Part shown: one piece after another, positions 1 to 7,344 of the stretch
How the letters are laid out: each line of letters begins with the position of its first letter
Numbering within the stretch: the first letter of the stretch is position 1
Source of the DNA: CAUZWH01 sp965247665
GTDB lineage: Bacteria > Pseudomonadota > Alphaproteobacteria > SHVV01
Length of the DNA: 64,000 nucleotides
Direction: 5' to 3'
NCBI GenBank assembly: GCA_965247665.1
Contig: CBDFHH010000003.1
Coordinates: 601,126 to 665,125, forward strand
Notes under the pieces: generated by a model
Database searches by the model: none
Told to the model about the DNA's origin: nothing
What the model saw: only the letters and a program-made list of their open reading frames with translations
Made by a program: the position numbers and the translations under genes

Positions 1-639
1 CTGTGCCGCGTTGGCAACGGCATTGGCGCCGCCTTGCACCATAAAGGTGATGAAGGGCTCCACGTTCACAACCGCATCGACCTGGCCTGACTTGAGAAGG
101 CTCGCCATTTGGGGAAACGGCACTTCGACGAAGGTAACTTTGCCCGAGTCGCCCCCGTCCCCGTCTACGCTAGCTTTGGTTAAAAGCTCGAGCAGCGCTT
201 TGAGTTGATTGACGGCAACCCTTTTCCCTTCAAGGTCCTTGAACCCTCTGATTCCGCTCCCGGGATTTGTCAACAAAACGTTCATGAAATTTTCTCGCTT
301 GCTGCCCGCGATATCGCTGGGGGCCACAATGCGAACCGGCGCTCCTTCTGAATAAGCGAGTATTGGTGACGTTGTCGCCGCATAGCCGAAATCGATGTCA
401 CCACTAATCACGGCTGCAGTCACAGCCGGACCACCGCGGAACATTTGGGTGGTGACGTTGAGTCCTTCTTCCTTAAAGAACCCACGCTCCAAGGCAATAA
501 ACACCGGCGCCTGGGTGGCAATGGGGAGGGTTCCGAGCTTGACGTCCACCATGTCCGCAGCTTGGGCGCGCGCGCCTATAGATAATGTCAGCATCAACGC
601 GCCGACCACTACCAATGCTAGTTTTCCAACGTTCCTCAT
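1..639 (-). CDS. ABC transporter substrate-binding protein, NMT1/SsuA-like (3' end outside window)
   Basis: This is the N-terminal 213 residues of a periplasmic binding protein that would deliver a small organic solute to the importer encoded just downstream. It starts with ATG at 639 and opens with a signal peptide (MRNVGKLALVVV... then an AQA-like cleavage region near residue 27). The mature part reads KLGTLPIATQAPVFIALERG, then GDIDFGYAATTSP, then a central ...FKDLEGKRVAVNQ block, the usual order in the NMT1/SsuA/TauA family. The gene runs off the left edge, so the last third is not seen. Only 3 bases separate an ATPase gene upstream from this start, so the four genes are one operon. Substrates in the family include sulfonates, taurine, nitrate and pyrimidine precursors; the ligand here is unknown. 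Confidence 0.85.
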   Translation of the reverse strand, partial: MRNVGKLALVVVGALMLTLSIGARAQAADMVDVKLGTLPIATQAPVFIALERGFFKEEGLNVTTQMFRGGPAVTAAVISGDIDFGYAATTSPILAYSEGAPVRIVAPSDIAGSKRENFMNVLLTNPGSGIRGFKDLEGKRVAVNQLKALLELLTKASVDGDGGDSGKVTFVEVPFPQMASLLKSGQVDAVVNVEPFITFMVQGGANAVANAAQ

Positions 640-642
640 TTT

Positions 643-1476
643 TTAGTCCTCCACTGATATAGACGGATTGGTGAACGCAGCGTCGCGCACGGGCTTGTCT
701 TGTAACTCTCGGTCGGGATCCGCACCCCGGATCTCTCTAAGGATATGGCTGCGCATGCTCGCAAACGCCGGTAGTTGTTTGGTGGCAATCTGATCTCGTG
801 GTTTCGGCAGTGCGACTTGGACGATATCGCGAACTCGGCAAGGGCGAGGTGTGAGTACGATGATTCGATTGCTTAAATATATCGCTTCATCAATGTCATG
901 CGTTACGAACAAGGTTGTAATCTTAAACTCGTCTTGAACCTTTAGCACCAAGTCTTCGAGGTCCGCCCGCGTTTGCGCGTCAACGGACGCAAACGGCTCG
1001 TCCATCAGCAGCACTTCGGGCTTGTAGGCAAGCGCCCGGGCTATCGCCACACGCTGCTGCATTCCTCCCGACAACTGCCACGGATACTGGCGTTCGCACC
1101 CCGATAACCCCACCGCGTTCAACGCTCCCGTCGTCGCCTCTTGAATTTCCTCCCGCGCCGCACCCCTGTTTTTCAGCGGCATGGCGATATTACCGGATAC
1201 GGTGAGCCAAGGCAGTAGGGATCGCGAGTAGTCTTGAAACACCAGCGCCAATTGGCGCGGCGGCCCATCTATCACCTGGCCGTTGATCGCGACGGTTCCC
1301 GACGTGGCTGGAAGGAGGCCCGCCATGCAGCGGAGCAAGGTTGTCTTCCCGGCACCCGACGGACCAAGGATGCATACGAACTCTCCCTTTGCGATTTCGC
1401 AGTCAAGAGAGTCGATCGCCTTTACGGGGCCATCTCTCGATTCGTAGGTTTTCGACAAGCCGTTTACCGACAGCAC
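643..1476 (-). CDS. ABC transporter ATP-binding protein, SsuB/TauB-like
   Basis: This is the ATPase that powers the adjacent importer. It shows Walker A GPSGAGKTT, signature LSGGMQQR, Walker B LLMDEPF and an H-loop FVTHDIDEA, all in normal order. The reading frame stays open up to an ATG at 1566, but a GTG at 1476 is preceded by GGAGAG at a 6-base distance and begins VLSVNGLSKTYE, which is where family members start. I therefore use 1476 and treat the 30 extra codons as untranslated. Those codons contain a short tandem duplication (FAGCPFAGC). The gene follows a permease gene and precedes the binding-protein gene. Confidence 0.85.
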   Translation of the reverse strand: MLSVNGLSKTYESRDGPVKAIDSLDCEIAKGEFVCILGPSGAGKTTLLRCMAGLLPATSGTVAINGQVIDGPPRQLALVFQDYSRSLLPWLTVSGNIAMPLKNRGAAREEIQEATTGALNAVGLSGCERQYPWQLSGGMQQRVAIARALAYKPEVLLMDEPFASVDAQTRADLEDLVLKVQDEFKITTLFVTHDIDEAIYLSNRIIVLTPRPCRVRDIVQVALPKPRDQIATKQLPAFASMRSHILREIRGADPDRELQDKPVRDAAFTNPSISVED

Positions 1477-1534
1477 GAGATCTCTCCAAAAACATCCTGC
1501 AAACGGACACCCTGCAAACGGGTTCGCTGTTTGG

Positions 1535-2311
1535 TCATCTTTGGCGCGCCACGAGCCGAACACCACGATGCCAATGCAGGACTCGATGCTCCACCACGAT
1601 GAATAGCAAGTTCAAGACATAGCCAACCAATCCAAGCAAGATCACACCCGCCCACATTTCTTTGATCGCGAAAGAACGCTGCGCTTGCAGCACCGCGAAT
1701 CCAACGCCGTCCGTAGATGCCAACATTTCACTGATGACCATCATGATGACGCTGATGCTCAGACTCGCGCGCATCCCGGCGAAGATCTGGGGAGAAGCCG
1801 ACGGCAGCATGACCCAAAATATCCTGTTCCGTAGCGACAATTGGAACGAACGCGCCAGATCACGGACCTGATCATCGATGCTTCGAATGCCATCAATCGT
1901 GTTCAGGAGAATTGGCCACAGAGCGCCGAAGGCGATGACAGATATCTTCATGTCGGCGCCAATTCCGAACACCAGAATTGCAAACGGAATCAGTGCCACG
2001 GGAGGCATGGTACGGAAAAAGTCGAGCACGCCCGAAGTCATTGCCCGAAGTATCGAAGACATTCCGAGGAAAACACCCAAACCGACGCCGATTACTGTCG
2101 CTATCAAATAGCCAATCAACAGTCGCCCGACGCTGGGAACGAGATCGCTTAGAGCCCGCTCAAACAACCAGGTGTCACTGAATGCTTGGAGTATCTCGCT
2201 AAGCGGGGGGAAGTAGAATGATTGACTATCTGCCGAGACAAGCCACCACAGGGCGACAAGTCCCGCCGGAACCAGAATTTCAAGGATCACAGGAATTATC
2301 CGACCGATCAC
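1535..2311 (-). CDS. ABC transporter permease, SsuC/TauC-like (second of two)
   Basis: A 258-residue inner-membrane permease of the BPD_transp_1 family. Several hydrophobic segments are visible, the first being VILEILVPAGLVALWWLV. The cytoplasmic coupling loop with the EAA-type signature lies around GIRSIDDQVRDLARSFQLS...IFWVMLPSASPQIFAGMR. Its ATG overlaps the stop of the upstream permease (ATGA arrangement at 2308-2311), so the two are probably translationally coupled. Two different permeases with one ATPase imply a heterodimeric channel, whereas SsuC/TauC systems normally use a homodimer. Confidence 0.85.
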   Translation of the reverse strand: MIGRIIPVILEILVPAGLVALWWLVSADSQSFYFPPLSEILQAFSDTWLFERALSDLVPSVGRLLIGYLIATVIGVGLGVFLGMSSILRAMTSGVLDFFRTMPPVALIPFAILVFGIGADMKISVIAFGALWPILLNTIDGIRSIDDQVRDLARSFQLSLRNRIFWVMLPSASPQIFAGMRASLSISVIMMVISEMLASTDGVGFAVLQAQRSFAIKEMWAGVILLGLVGYVLNLLFIVVEHRVLHWHRGVRLVARQR

Positions 2312-3129
2312 GCAATCCTTTCTAAGTTCTGTGACTCGTGCCAGTGAAGCAGCTGCCGCTCCAAGCGTCGAAAGAAAGCGCTCAACACCCAGCCCAGCAC
2401 GCCGGCAGCGACAATGTATGAGTATTGAACTGGATTTGCGCCGCCAATCTGCGCTTCATTAATGGACTTGCCCAGACCGGGTGCGCCAACCACAAGCTCG
2501 GTCGATACCGCCACGATCAACGCAATCGACGACGCGATCCTAATTCCGGTCATGATGTAAGGAGCCGCACTTGGCAGCACGAGGTAGCGCACCCGCGCTA
2601 GTCGGCCGAGACCATATGATCGAACGGTGTCCCTCGCAATCGGGTCCACGTCCTGCACACCGTAAATGGTCTGAAACAGGATTGGCCAGAATGCCGACAA
2701 CGTAATCAAGAATACCTTGGTCCCCATCCCGATCCCAAAAATGAGAATCGCGAGGGGAATGAGAGCGACCGGGGGAACCGGGCGGAGCGCCTCAATAACT
2801 AGTCTGAGGCTGCGAAAAATCTGCTCGTTGGCACCGATGACAATTCCGATAGGGATCGCAGTTGCAATCCCAAGTGCCAGCCCGATTGCCCAACCTTCAA
2901 CGGTTTGTCCAACGCTACGCCAGAACAACTGGCTTTGAATCTCCAGAAGGAGCGATTGACCGATCACCGAAACCGGGGGGTATTCTTCCGGCGGAAGTAT
3001 TTTAAGCCGTGAGGTGATCTCGCTGAGCGCAAGCGCGAGCGCAATCCCCAGTACCGGCAAGCCCCACCGTTTGACTCTTCGCGACCAGCCGGTCTCGTTA
3101 CCAAGAAGGGAATTGATCCCGATGTTCAC
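2308..3129 (-). CDS. ABC transporter permease, SsuC/TauC-like (first of two)
   Basis: A permease paralogous to its downstream neighbour. It has a membrane segment GLPVLGIALALALSEI near the N terminus, a coupling loop around GVQDVDPIARDTVRSYGLG, and LPSAAPYIMTGIRIASSIALI in the C-terminal half. The frame is open to an ATG at 3240, but that start lacks a ribosome site and adds 37 basic residues. GTG at 3129 follows AGGGG by six bases and gives about 273 residues, close to the family length, so I prefer it. It is the first gene of the leftward importer operon and lies back to back with the rightward catabolic operon. Confidence 0.8.
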   Translation of the reverse strand: MNIGINSLLGNETGWSRRVKRWGLPVLGIALALALSEITSRLKILPPEEYPPVSVIGQSLLLEIQSQLFWRSVGQTVEGWAIGLALGIATAIPIGIVIGANEQIFRSLRLVIEALRPVPPVALIPLAILIFGIGMGTKVFLITLSAFWPILFQTIYGVQDVDPIARDTVRSYGLGRLARVRYLVLPSAAPYIMTGIRIASSIALIVAVSTELVVGAPGLGKSINEAQIGGANPVQYSYIVAAGVLGWVLSAFFRRLERQLLHWHESQNLERIA

Positions 3130-3426
3130 GCGAACCCCTGGGCGAAAGTCATTCCCGAATGCGTGCTCACGGCACGCTGCAATAATTCTCGCCGACACTT
3201 GCCGGCCCGCCGTTCTCCGGGCGTTTTCGAACTTCTTCAACTATTGGCACATAGCAAGAGTGCGTGCAATAGTGCGCGCCAGTGGGGAGATGCCTACTCG
3301 ATTTGGATGGTCTTGGTTTAAGTTGTCGATGGCTAATTTGGCGTTAGGAACTGCGAACTCCGGTCGAGTTCTGTCGAGACGGTCGATTGGCTCTCGATTG
3401 GCTCTCGAGTATCGGCGGATGGTCGA
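3130..3426. promoter_or_regulatory. divergent intergenic region with an 11-bp tandem repeat
   Basis: About 300 bases between the leftward importer operon and the rightward ring-cleavage operon. It must hold both promoters. I see no convincing -35/-10 pair. A perfect tandem repeat of tcgattggctc occupies 3383-3393 and 3394-3404, followed by tcgag, just before the SDR start. It could be an operator or simple slippage; the sequence does not decide. Confidence 0.4.
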
Positions 3427-4206
3427 ATGGATCTCGGCCTAGCCGGCAAAGTCGCGTTGGTCACTGCGGCAAGCCGCGGCATCGGATTGGCGGTGGCGCA
3501 GCGGCTTGCCGCCGAAGGCGCCACCACGGCCGTTTTAGCGAGAACTCGCTCCGACGAGATCGGATCTCAGGGCGCGGGTGACGGGACGATAACGCCTTAT
3601 ACCGCTGACCTTTCCGACGTGAGTGCGACGCTGAGCGTCGTGGAATCAATCCTCTCGGAGCATGGCAAGCTTGATATTCTTGTCCTGAACACGCCCGGAC
3701 CGAAGATAACGTCGTTCCTCGAAACTGCCTTAGAGGAGTGGCCGGCCGCATACGAGACTCTTGTCAGGCCGTGCGTCGATATTGCCCATGCAGTCGCGCC
3801 CCACATGGTTAAGCAGCGCGACGGGTCGATTATTTTCATTACCTCCACATGGGTGAAGCAGCCGGTTTCGGGCGGCGTGTTTTCCGCAACGATGAGATCG
3901 GTTTTATCCACGCTCTCAAAGCAGCTTTCCGTAGAGCTTGCCCCATATGGCGTGCGGGTGAATCAGGTGCAACCGGGCGCCACTGGGACCGGCCGAATGC
4001 GCGCCATTGTAGAGGCGAAAGCCAAGGCCGCGGGCACATCGAACGACATAGAACTGAGCAAGATCACGGACGCTATTCCGTTGGGTCGGTGGGCTGAGCC
4101 CGGTGAAATTGCTGATGCCGTCGCCTTTATTGCATCCCCGCGCGCCGCCTTTATCACCGGAACGACTCTGCAGGTGGATGGCGGCGCTACCCGGGCAACG
4201 TTATAA
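3427..4206 (+). CDS. SDR-family protein with an altered active site
   Basis: A 259-residue Rossmann-fold protein of the short-chain dehydrogenase/reductase family. The nucleotide-binding TAASRGIG motif (residues 13-20) and C-terminal TGTTLQVDGG are present. The catalytic Ser is present (S140, in IIFITS), but the YxxxK motif reads FSATM at 152-156, so both Tyr and Lys are replaced, and the usual NNAG reads NTPG (88-91). From memory, a subgroup of SDRs annotated as 3-oxoacyl-ACP reductase-like carries S-N-x-x-R in this place, so this is probably a divergent family rather than decay. It starts the operon that includes the NicX-like and LigAB genes. Its reaction cannot be assumed to be ordinary NAD(P)H oxidoreduction. 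Confidence 0.8.
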   Translation: MDLGLAGKVALVTAASRGIGLAVAQRLAAEGATTAVLARTRSDEIGSQGAGDGTITPYTADLSDVSATLSVVESILSEHGKLDILVLNTPGPKITSFLETALEEWPAAYETLVRPCVDIAHAVAPHMVKQRDGSIIFITSTWVKQPVSGGVFSATMRSVLSTLSKQLSVELAPYGVRVNQVQPGATGTGRMRAIVEAKAKAAGTSNDIELSKITDAIPLGRWAEPGEIADAVAFIASPRAAFITGTTLQVDGGATRATL

Positions 4207-4243
4207 AGGTTGGGAACGTAATAAAGGCTGGGAGGGACTCGCT

Positions 4244-5284
4244 TTGACGAAGATGCTTTCGGAACTGTTCTTCGAACAATATCGGCTGTGTAAGCTCGAA
4301 CCGTCTGAAACGGTTGCCGTTATTGCCGAGTATGGAAAAAAGAGCGAATACGTCGAGGCCGCTGTCCTTGGGGCACGAGCTCACGGTGCCTCGGTCCTCG
4401 TATTGACCGCATCGAGTCTGTCCGCTGCCACCCTCCCACCGTATTCCCCCGAGGGTAAAGAAGTCCCTGCCCTTCTGGCCGGAGCGGCTGAATGCGATCT
4501 GGTCATCGATGTGACGGTTGGCGGTCTGATCCATTCGGACGTCCGCACCCGCATTACCGGCCAGGGAAAGAGGATGCTTTTTGTCCACGAGCCGGCCGAC
4601 GTACTGCAGCGGCTGATGGGCTCGCCCGAGGTGCAACGGCACGTGGAAGGCGGTTCGGCAATGCTCGAAAAGGGCACCGAGCTTCACATTACGAGCGCGG
4701 CGGGAACTGATCTGGTGGTGGATATTTCAGGCGATAACATCCCGATCACGCGCCAATGGGGCTATGTCGATGAACCCGGCCGTTGGGATCACTGGCCCAG
4801 CGGGTTTATGGCCTGTTTCCCGCGTGACCGATCCGCGCGAGGCACGATCGTTCTACAACCCGGAGATGTCTTATTGCCGTGGCAACAATACGTACGTGAC
4901 CGGGTGACTCTCGACATAAGTGAGGGCTACATCAAGGAGATAACGGGCGACGGAGCCGATGCCTTCACCCTGCGAGACTACTTCAAGCGGTGGGATGATC
5001 CTGAAGTCTACGCGCTATCGCATATGGGGTGGGGTGTCCATCCGGCGGCGAGTTGGGCGGCTCTGGAGACCTATGATCCCAGGGCCCTTTATGGTCAAGA
5101 ACTGCGCTCGGTCGCGGGCAATTTCATGTGGTCGACCGGTTCGAACCGGTTCGCAAACCGAGAAACGCCTGCCCATCTCGACATACCGATGCACAGCTGT
5201 ACCGTTGAAATCGACGGCTTTGCGGTCGTGAAAGACGGCGACCTTGTCGATGCCAAGCACGGCGTGACCGCGCTGGCGTCGTAG
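4244..5284 (+). CDS. NicX-like 2,5-dihydroxypyridine 5,6-dioxygenase / M29 aminopeptidase-like protein
   Basis: A protein of about 346 residues in the aminopeptidase-T-like superfamily that includes NicX, the non-heme Fe(II) dioxygenase opening 2,5-dihydroxypyridine in nicotinate degradation. The NicX iron ligands, as I recall them (H265, H318, D320), have matching residues here: H260 (in ALSHMGWG) and H311-x-D313 (in PAHLDIPMH), with nearly the same spacing and total length. I choose the TTG at 4244 because GGAGGG lies seven bases upstream; an ATG at 4253 is the alternative. A 13-base near repeat (ataaaggYtggga, 4203-4215 and 4221-4233) precedes it. A second ring-cleavage enzyme and an amidase follow. 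The substrate is inferred, not shown. Confidence 0.7.
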   Translation: MTKMLSELFFEQYRLCKLEPSETVAVIAEYGKKSEYVEAAVLGARAHGASVLVLTASSLSAATLPPYSPEGKEVPALLAGAAECDLVIDVTVGGLIHSDVRTRITGQGKRMLFVHEPADVLQRLMGSPEVQRHVEGGSAMLEKGTELHITSAAGTDLVVDISGDNIPITRQWGYVDEPGRWDHWPSGFMACFPRDRSARGTIVLQPGDVLLPWQQYVRDRVTLDISEGYIKEITGDGADAFTLRDYFKRWDDPEVYALSHMGWGVHPAASWAALETYDPRALYGQELRSVAGNFMWSTGSNRFANRETPAHLDIPMHSCTVEIDGFAVVKDGDLVDAKHGVTALAS

Positions 5285-5300
5285 CAAAGGGACTGAAATC

Positions 5301-6401
5301 GTGGATCGCGAGACGCTGCAAAAAGCTATTCTTGCCCTAGGCGGCGGCGACGAGCTCCTCGGTCGGTTCCAGCAATCTCCGGAAACGGTCGGCGCAGAAC
5401 TTGGGTTGGATGCGGAGTGGTCCGCGGTAATTGCGAACGGCGACCGAGATCGCCTGCGCCAAGCTGGCGTGCCGGACGGCATTTCTGTTCTGGTTAGCCG
5501 TTGGTTCAAGAACGACGTGAGCGATTCTTCGAGCGAAGGTCGCTTTCGTAGCGAAGAAACATCGGTCCAGGAAGAGGCGGTCTGGCCGCGTCAGCTCGTC
5601 TTTGCGGGAGGATGCTCGCACGTCCCTGATTTGCTGGTCCGTCCCGAGATCGATCCGCCCGACGCGATCGAGCGCCTGCGCGGCGCGTTTGCGAAACTCG
5701 ACGCCGACATCAGCGCGGCTGAACCTGACGTAATTATTGTCACAACCGACTGCCACTTCCAAGACTTTCGCACCGCGGCGTTTGCCGTCGGCACCGGTGC
5801 CAGACATTCGGGTTCCATGGCCTTTTTCAAGCGGCCCGATCTTTCGCTCGACATACCCGGCGACCCCTCGTTTGCCGGAGAAATCGTGCAGGCAATCCGC
5901 GCCCAGGGGTTGGAGGTTGAGGACGCAGAGCAGATTGATCTGGACCATGGGCTGATCGTTCCGCTTCGGTTGATGCCATCGACCACCGACGTGCCGATCG
6001 TTCCGGTCGTTACGCAGCCGGCGCGTTCATTTTCGCCATTCGGCGCACGCGTCTTCGGCGAGGCGCTGCGTGACGTTATCGAGAACGGGCAGCGCCGCGT
6101 CGCCGTCTTGGCGACGGGCGGTTTGTCTCATTGGCTGGATCCCGGGAAGTTCGGTTTTGTCGACGAGGAGTTCGATAATTACGTTCTCGACTTGCTCCGG
6201 CTCGGGAGGGGGCTCGAATTGGCTAATTTGGAGCCCCTGCCGCTCCTTGAGCACGGGCAATACGAGATCCTCAATTGGATTGTTATGTTGGCAATCGTTG
6301 GCCCCAGCGTACATGGCGACGTCTACGCCTACGAGCCCCTTAAAGCATCTGGCGGCGGCTGGTCGGCGGTAAACATGCAGAGTCCCGCTGGCCAGGGCTA
6401 A
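5301..6401 (+). CDS. class III extradiol dioxygenase, LigA domain fused N-terminal to LigB domain
   Basis: A 366-residue fusion. Residues 1-70 resemble the LigA small subunit of protocatechuate 4,5-dioxygenase (ALGGGDELLGRFQQSPETVGAELGL...). Residues 95-355 are a LigB catalytic domain. Candidate iron ligands are the His of GGCSHVPD and the His of TTDCHFQDF; the His of DLDHGLIVPL is a candidate catalytic base. The start is GTG at 5301 with aaaggga about nine bases upstream, 16 bases after the previous stop. Fused family members such as gallate dioxygenase carry the LigA part at the C terminus, so the reversed order is unusual. It probably cleaves a catechol-like or hydroxypyridine-like ring in the same pathway as its neighbours. 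Confidence 0.8.
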   Translation: MDRETLQKAILALGGGDELLGRFQQSPETVGAELGLDAEWSAVIANGDRDRLRQAGVPDGISVLVSRWFKNDVSDSSSEGRFRSEETSVQEEAVWPRQLVFAGGCSHVPDLLVRPEIDPPDAIERLRGAFAKLDADISAAEPDVIIVTTDCHFQDFRTAAFAVGTGARHSGSMAFFKRPDLSLDIPGDPSFAGEIVQAIRAQGLEVEDAEQIDLDHGLIVPLRLMPSTTDVPIVPVVTQPARSFSPFGARVFGEALRDVIENGQRRVAVLATGGLSHWLDPGKFGFVDEEFDNYVLDLLRLGRGLELANLEPLPLLEHGQYEILNWIVMLAIVGPSVHGDVYAYEPLKASGGGWSAVNMQSPAGQG

Positions 6402-6424
6402 GGTCACATCTAAGCCCCGACAAA

Positions 6425-7297
6425 ATGGCTGATGAAGGCGGTTCTGGAGCCCAAGAGACCTTGCGTGTCGCGGTCACGCAGTGGCAGACCGGTCGTGATC
6501 TGAGCCTTAATTTGAAGGTCGCCGAGAAGGCTATATCGGAAACCGGGCGCGATGGCGCCGAACTTGTGCTGCTACCCGAGAACTGTCTCTTCCTCGGTAC
6601 CAATCAGGAGATGCGGGCCGCTGCATTGTCCATAGACGGCGAGGAAATCTCGACGTTACGGCACGCGGCTGCGGCGGCGCACACGACCGTGATACTAGGC
6701 GGATTCAAGCGCCGATCGCCTGACGGTGACGTTTACAACACTGGTTTGGTCATCGACGAACAGGGAGCCATCGTTGGGGGATATGATAAGATCCACCTGT
6801 TCGACGCCCGCATCGCAGGCCAAACCTTCCAGGCATCCAGCGTTGAGCGTGCCGGAGATCGTCCGACGATCGCCATCGTCAACGGCGTGAAAGTCGGTCT
6901 CACTATCTGCTATGACGTTCGCTTTCCTGAGCTGTACAGACGATTGGCTCTCTCGGGCGCCCAATTAATTATTGTACCCTCCGCTTTCACGCAGACCACG
7001 GGTCAAGCCCACTGGGAAGTTCTGCTGCGCGCGCGAGCAATCGAATGTGGGTGCTTTATTGCCGCCCCGGCTACGATTCGGGGAGCGCCTGAAGGAGACA
7101 GCTTTCCGACTTACGGGCACGCCATGGTCGTCGATCCCTGGGGTCGGGTGCTTGTAGATCTAGAGGAGGCTGCACCAGCGTGGACGATTGTAGCGCTCGA
7201 AATGGGTAAGGTTGATGAAGCGCGCAACGCGCTTCCCGTTTTGAGCGGCATACAGCCCGAAAGTTACGCACGCACGCCGGTTGTCATTCCCACATAG
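6425..7297 (+). CDS. carbon-nitrogen hydrolase (nitrilase superfamily amidase)
   Basis: A 290-residue cytoplasmic amidase. The catalytic triad is visible: Glu in LLPENCLF, Lys in YDKIHLFDA and Cys in LTICYDVRFPE. The pattern is closest to the Nit1/Nit2 branch (omega-amidases and deaminated-glutathione amidase). It lies 23 bases after the ring-cleavage gene and ends the rightward operon. Beside a NicX-like enzyme, an amidase could hydrolyse a maleamate- or formamide-type ring-fission product; this is inference from context, since the NicF/NicD enzymes of the classical route belong to other families. Confidence 0.85.
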   Translation: MADEGGSGAQETLRVAVTQWQTGRDLSLNLKVAEKAISETGRDGAELVLLPENCLFLGTNQEMRAAALSIDGEEISTLRHAAAAAHTTVILGGFKRRSPDGDVYNTGLVIDEQGAIVGGYDKIHLFDARIAGQTFQASSVERAGDRPTIAIVNGVKVGLTICYDVRFPELYRRLALSGAQLIIVPSAFTQTTGQAHWEVLLRARAIECGCFIAAPATIRGAPEGDSFPTYGHAMVVDPWGRVLVDLEEAAPAWTIVALEMGKVDEARNALPVLSGIQPESYARTPVVIPT

Positions 7298-7344
7298 GAG
7301 ACATGCAGCACCGGCGTGGTGTCGCGCTATGCGAACAGGTGCCT

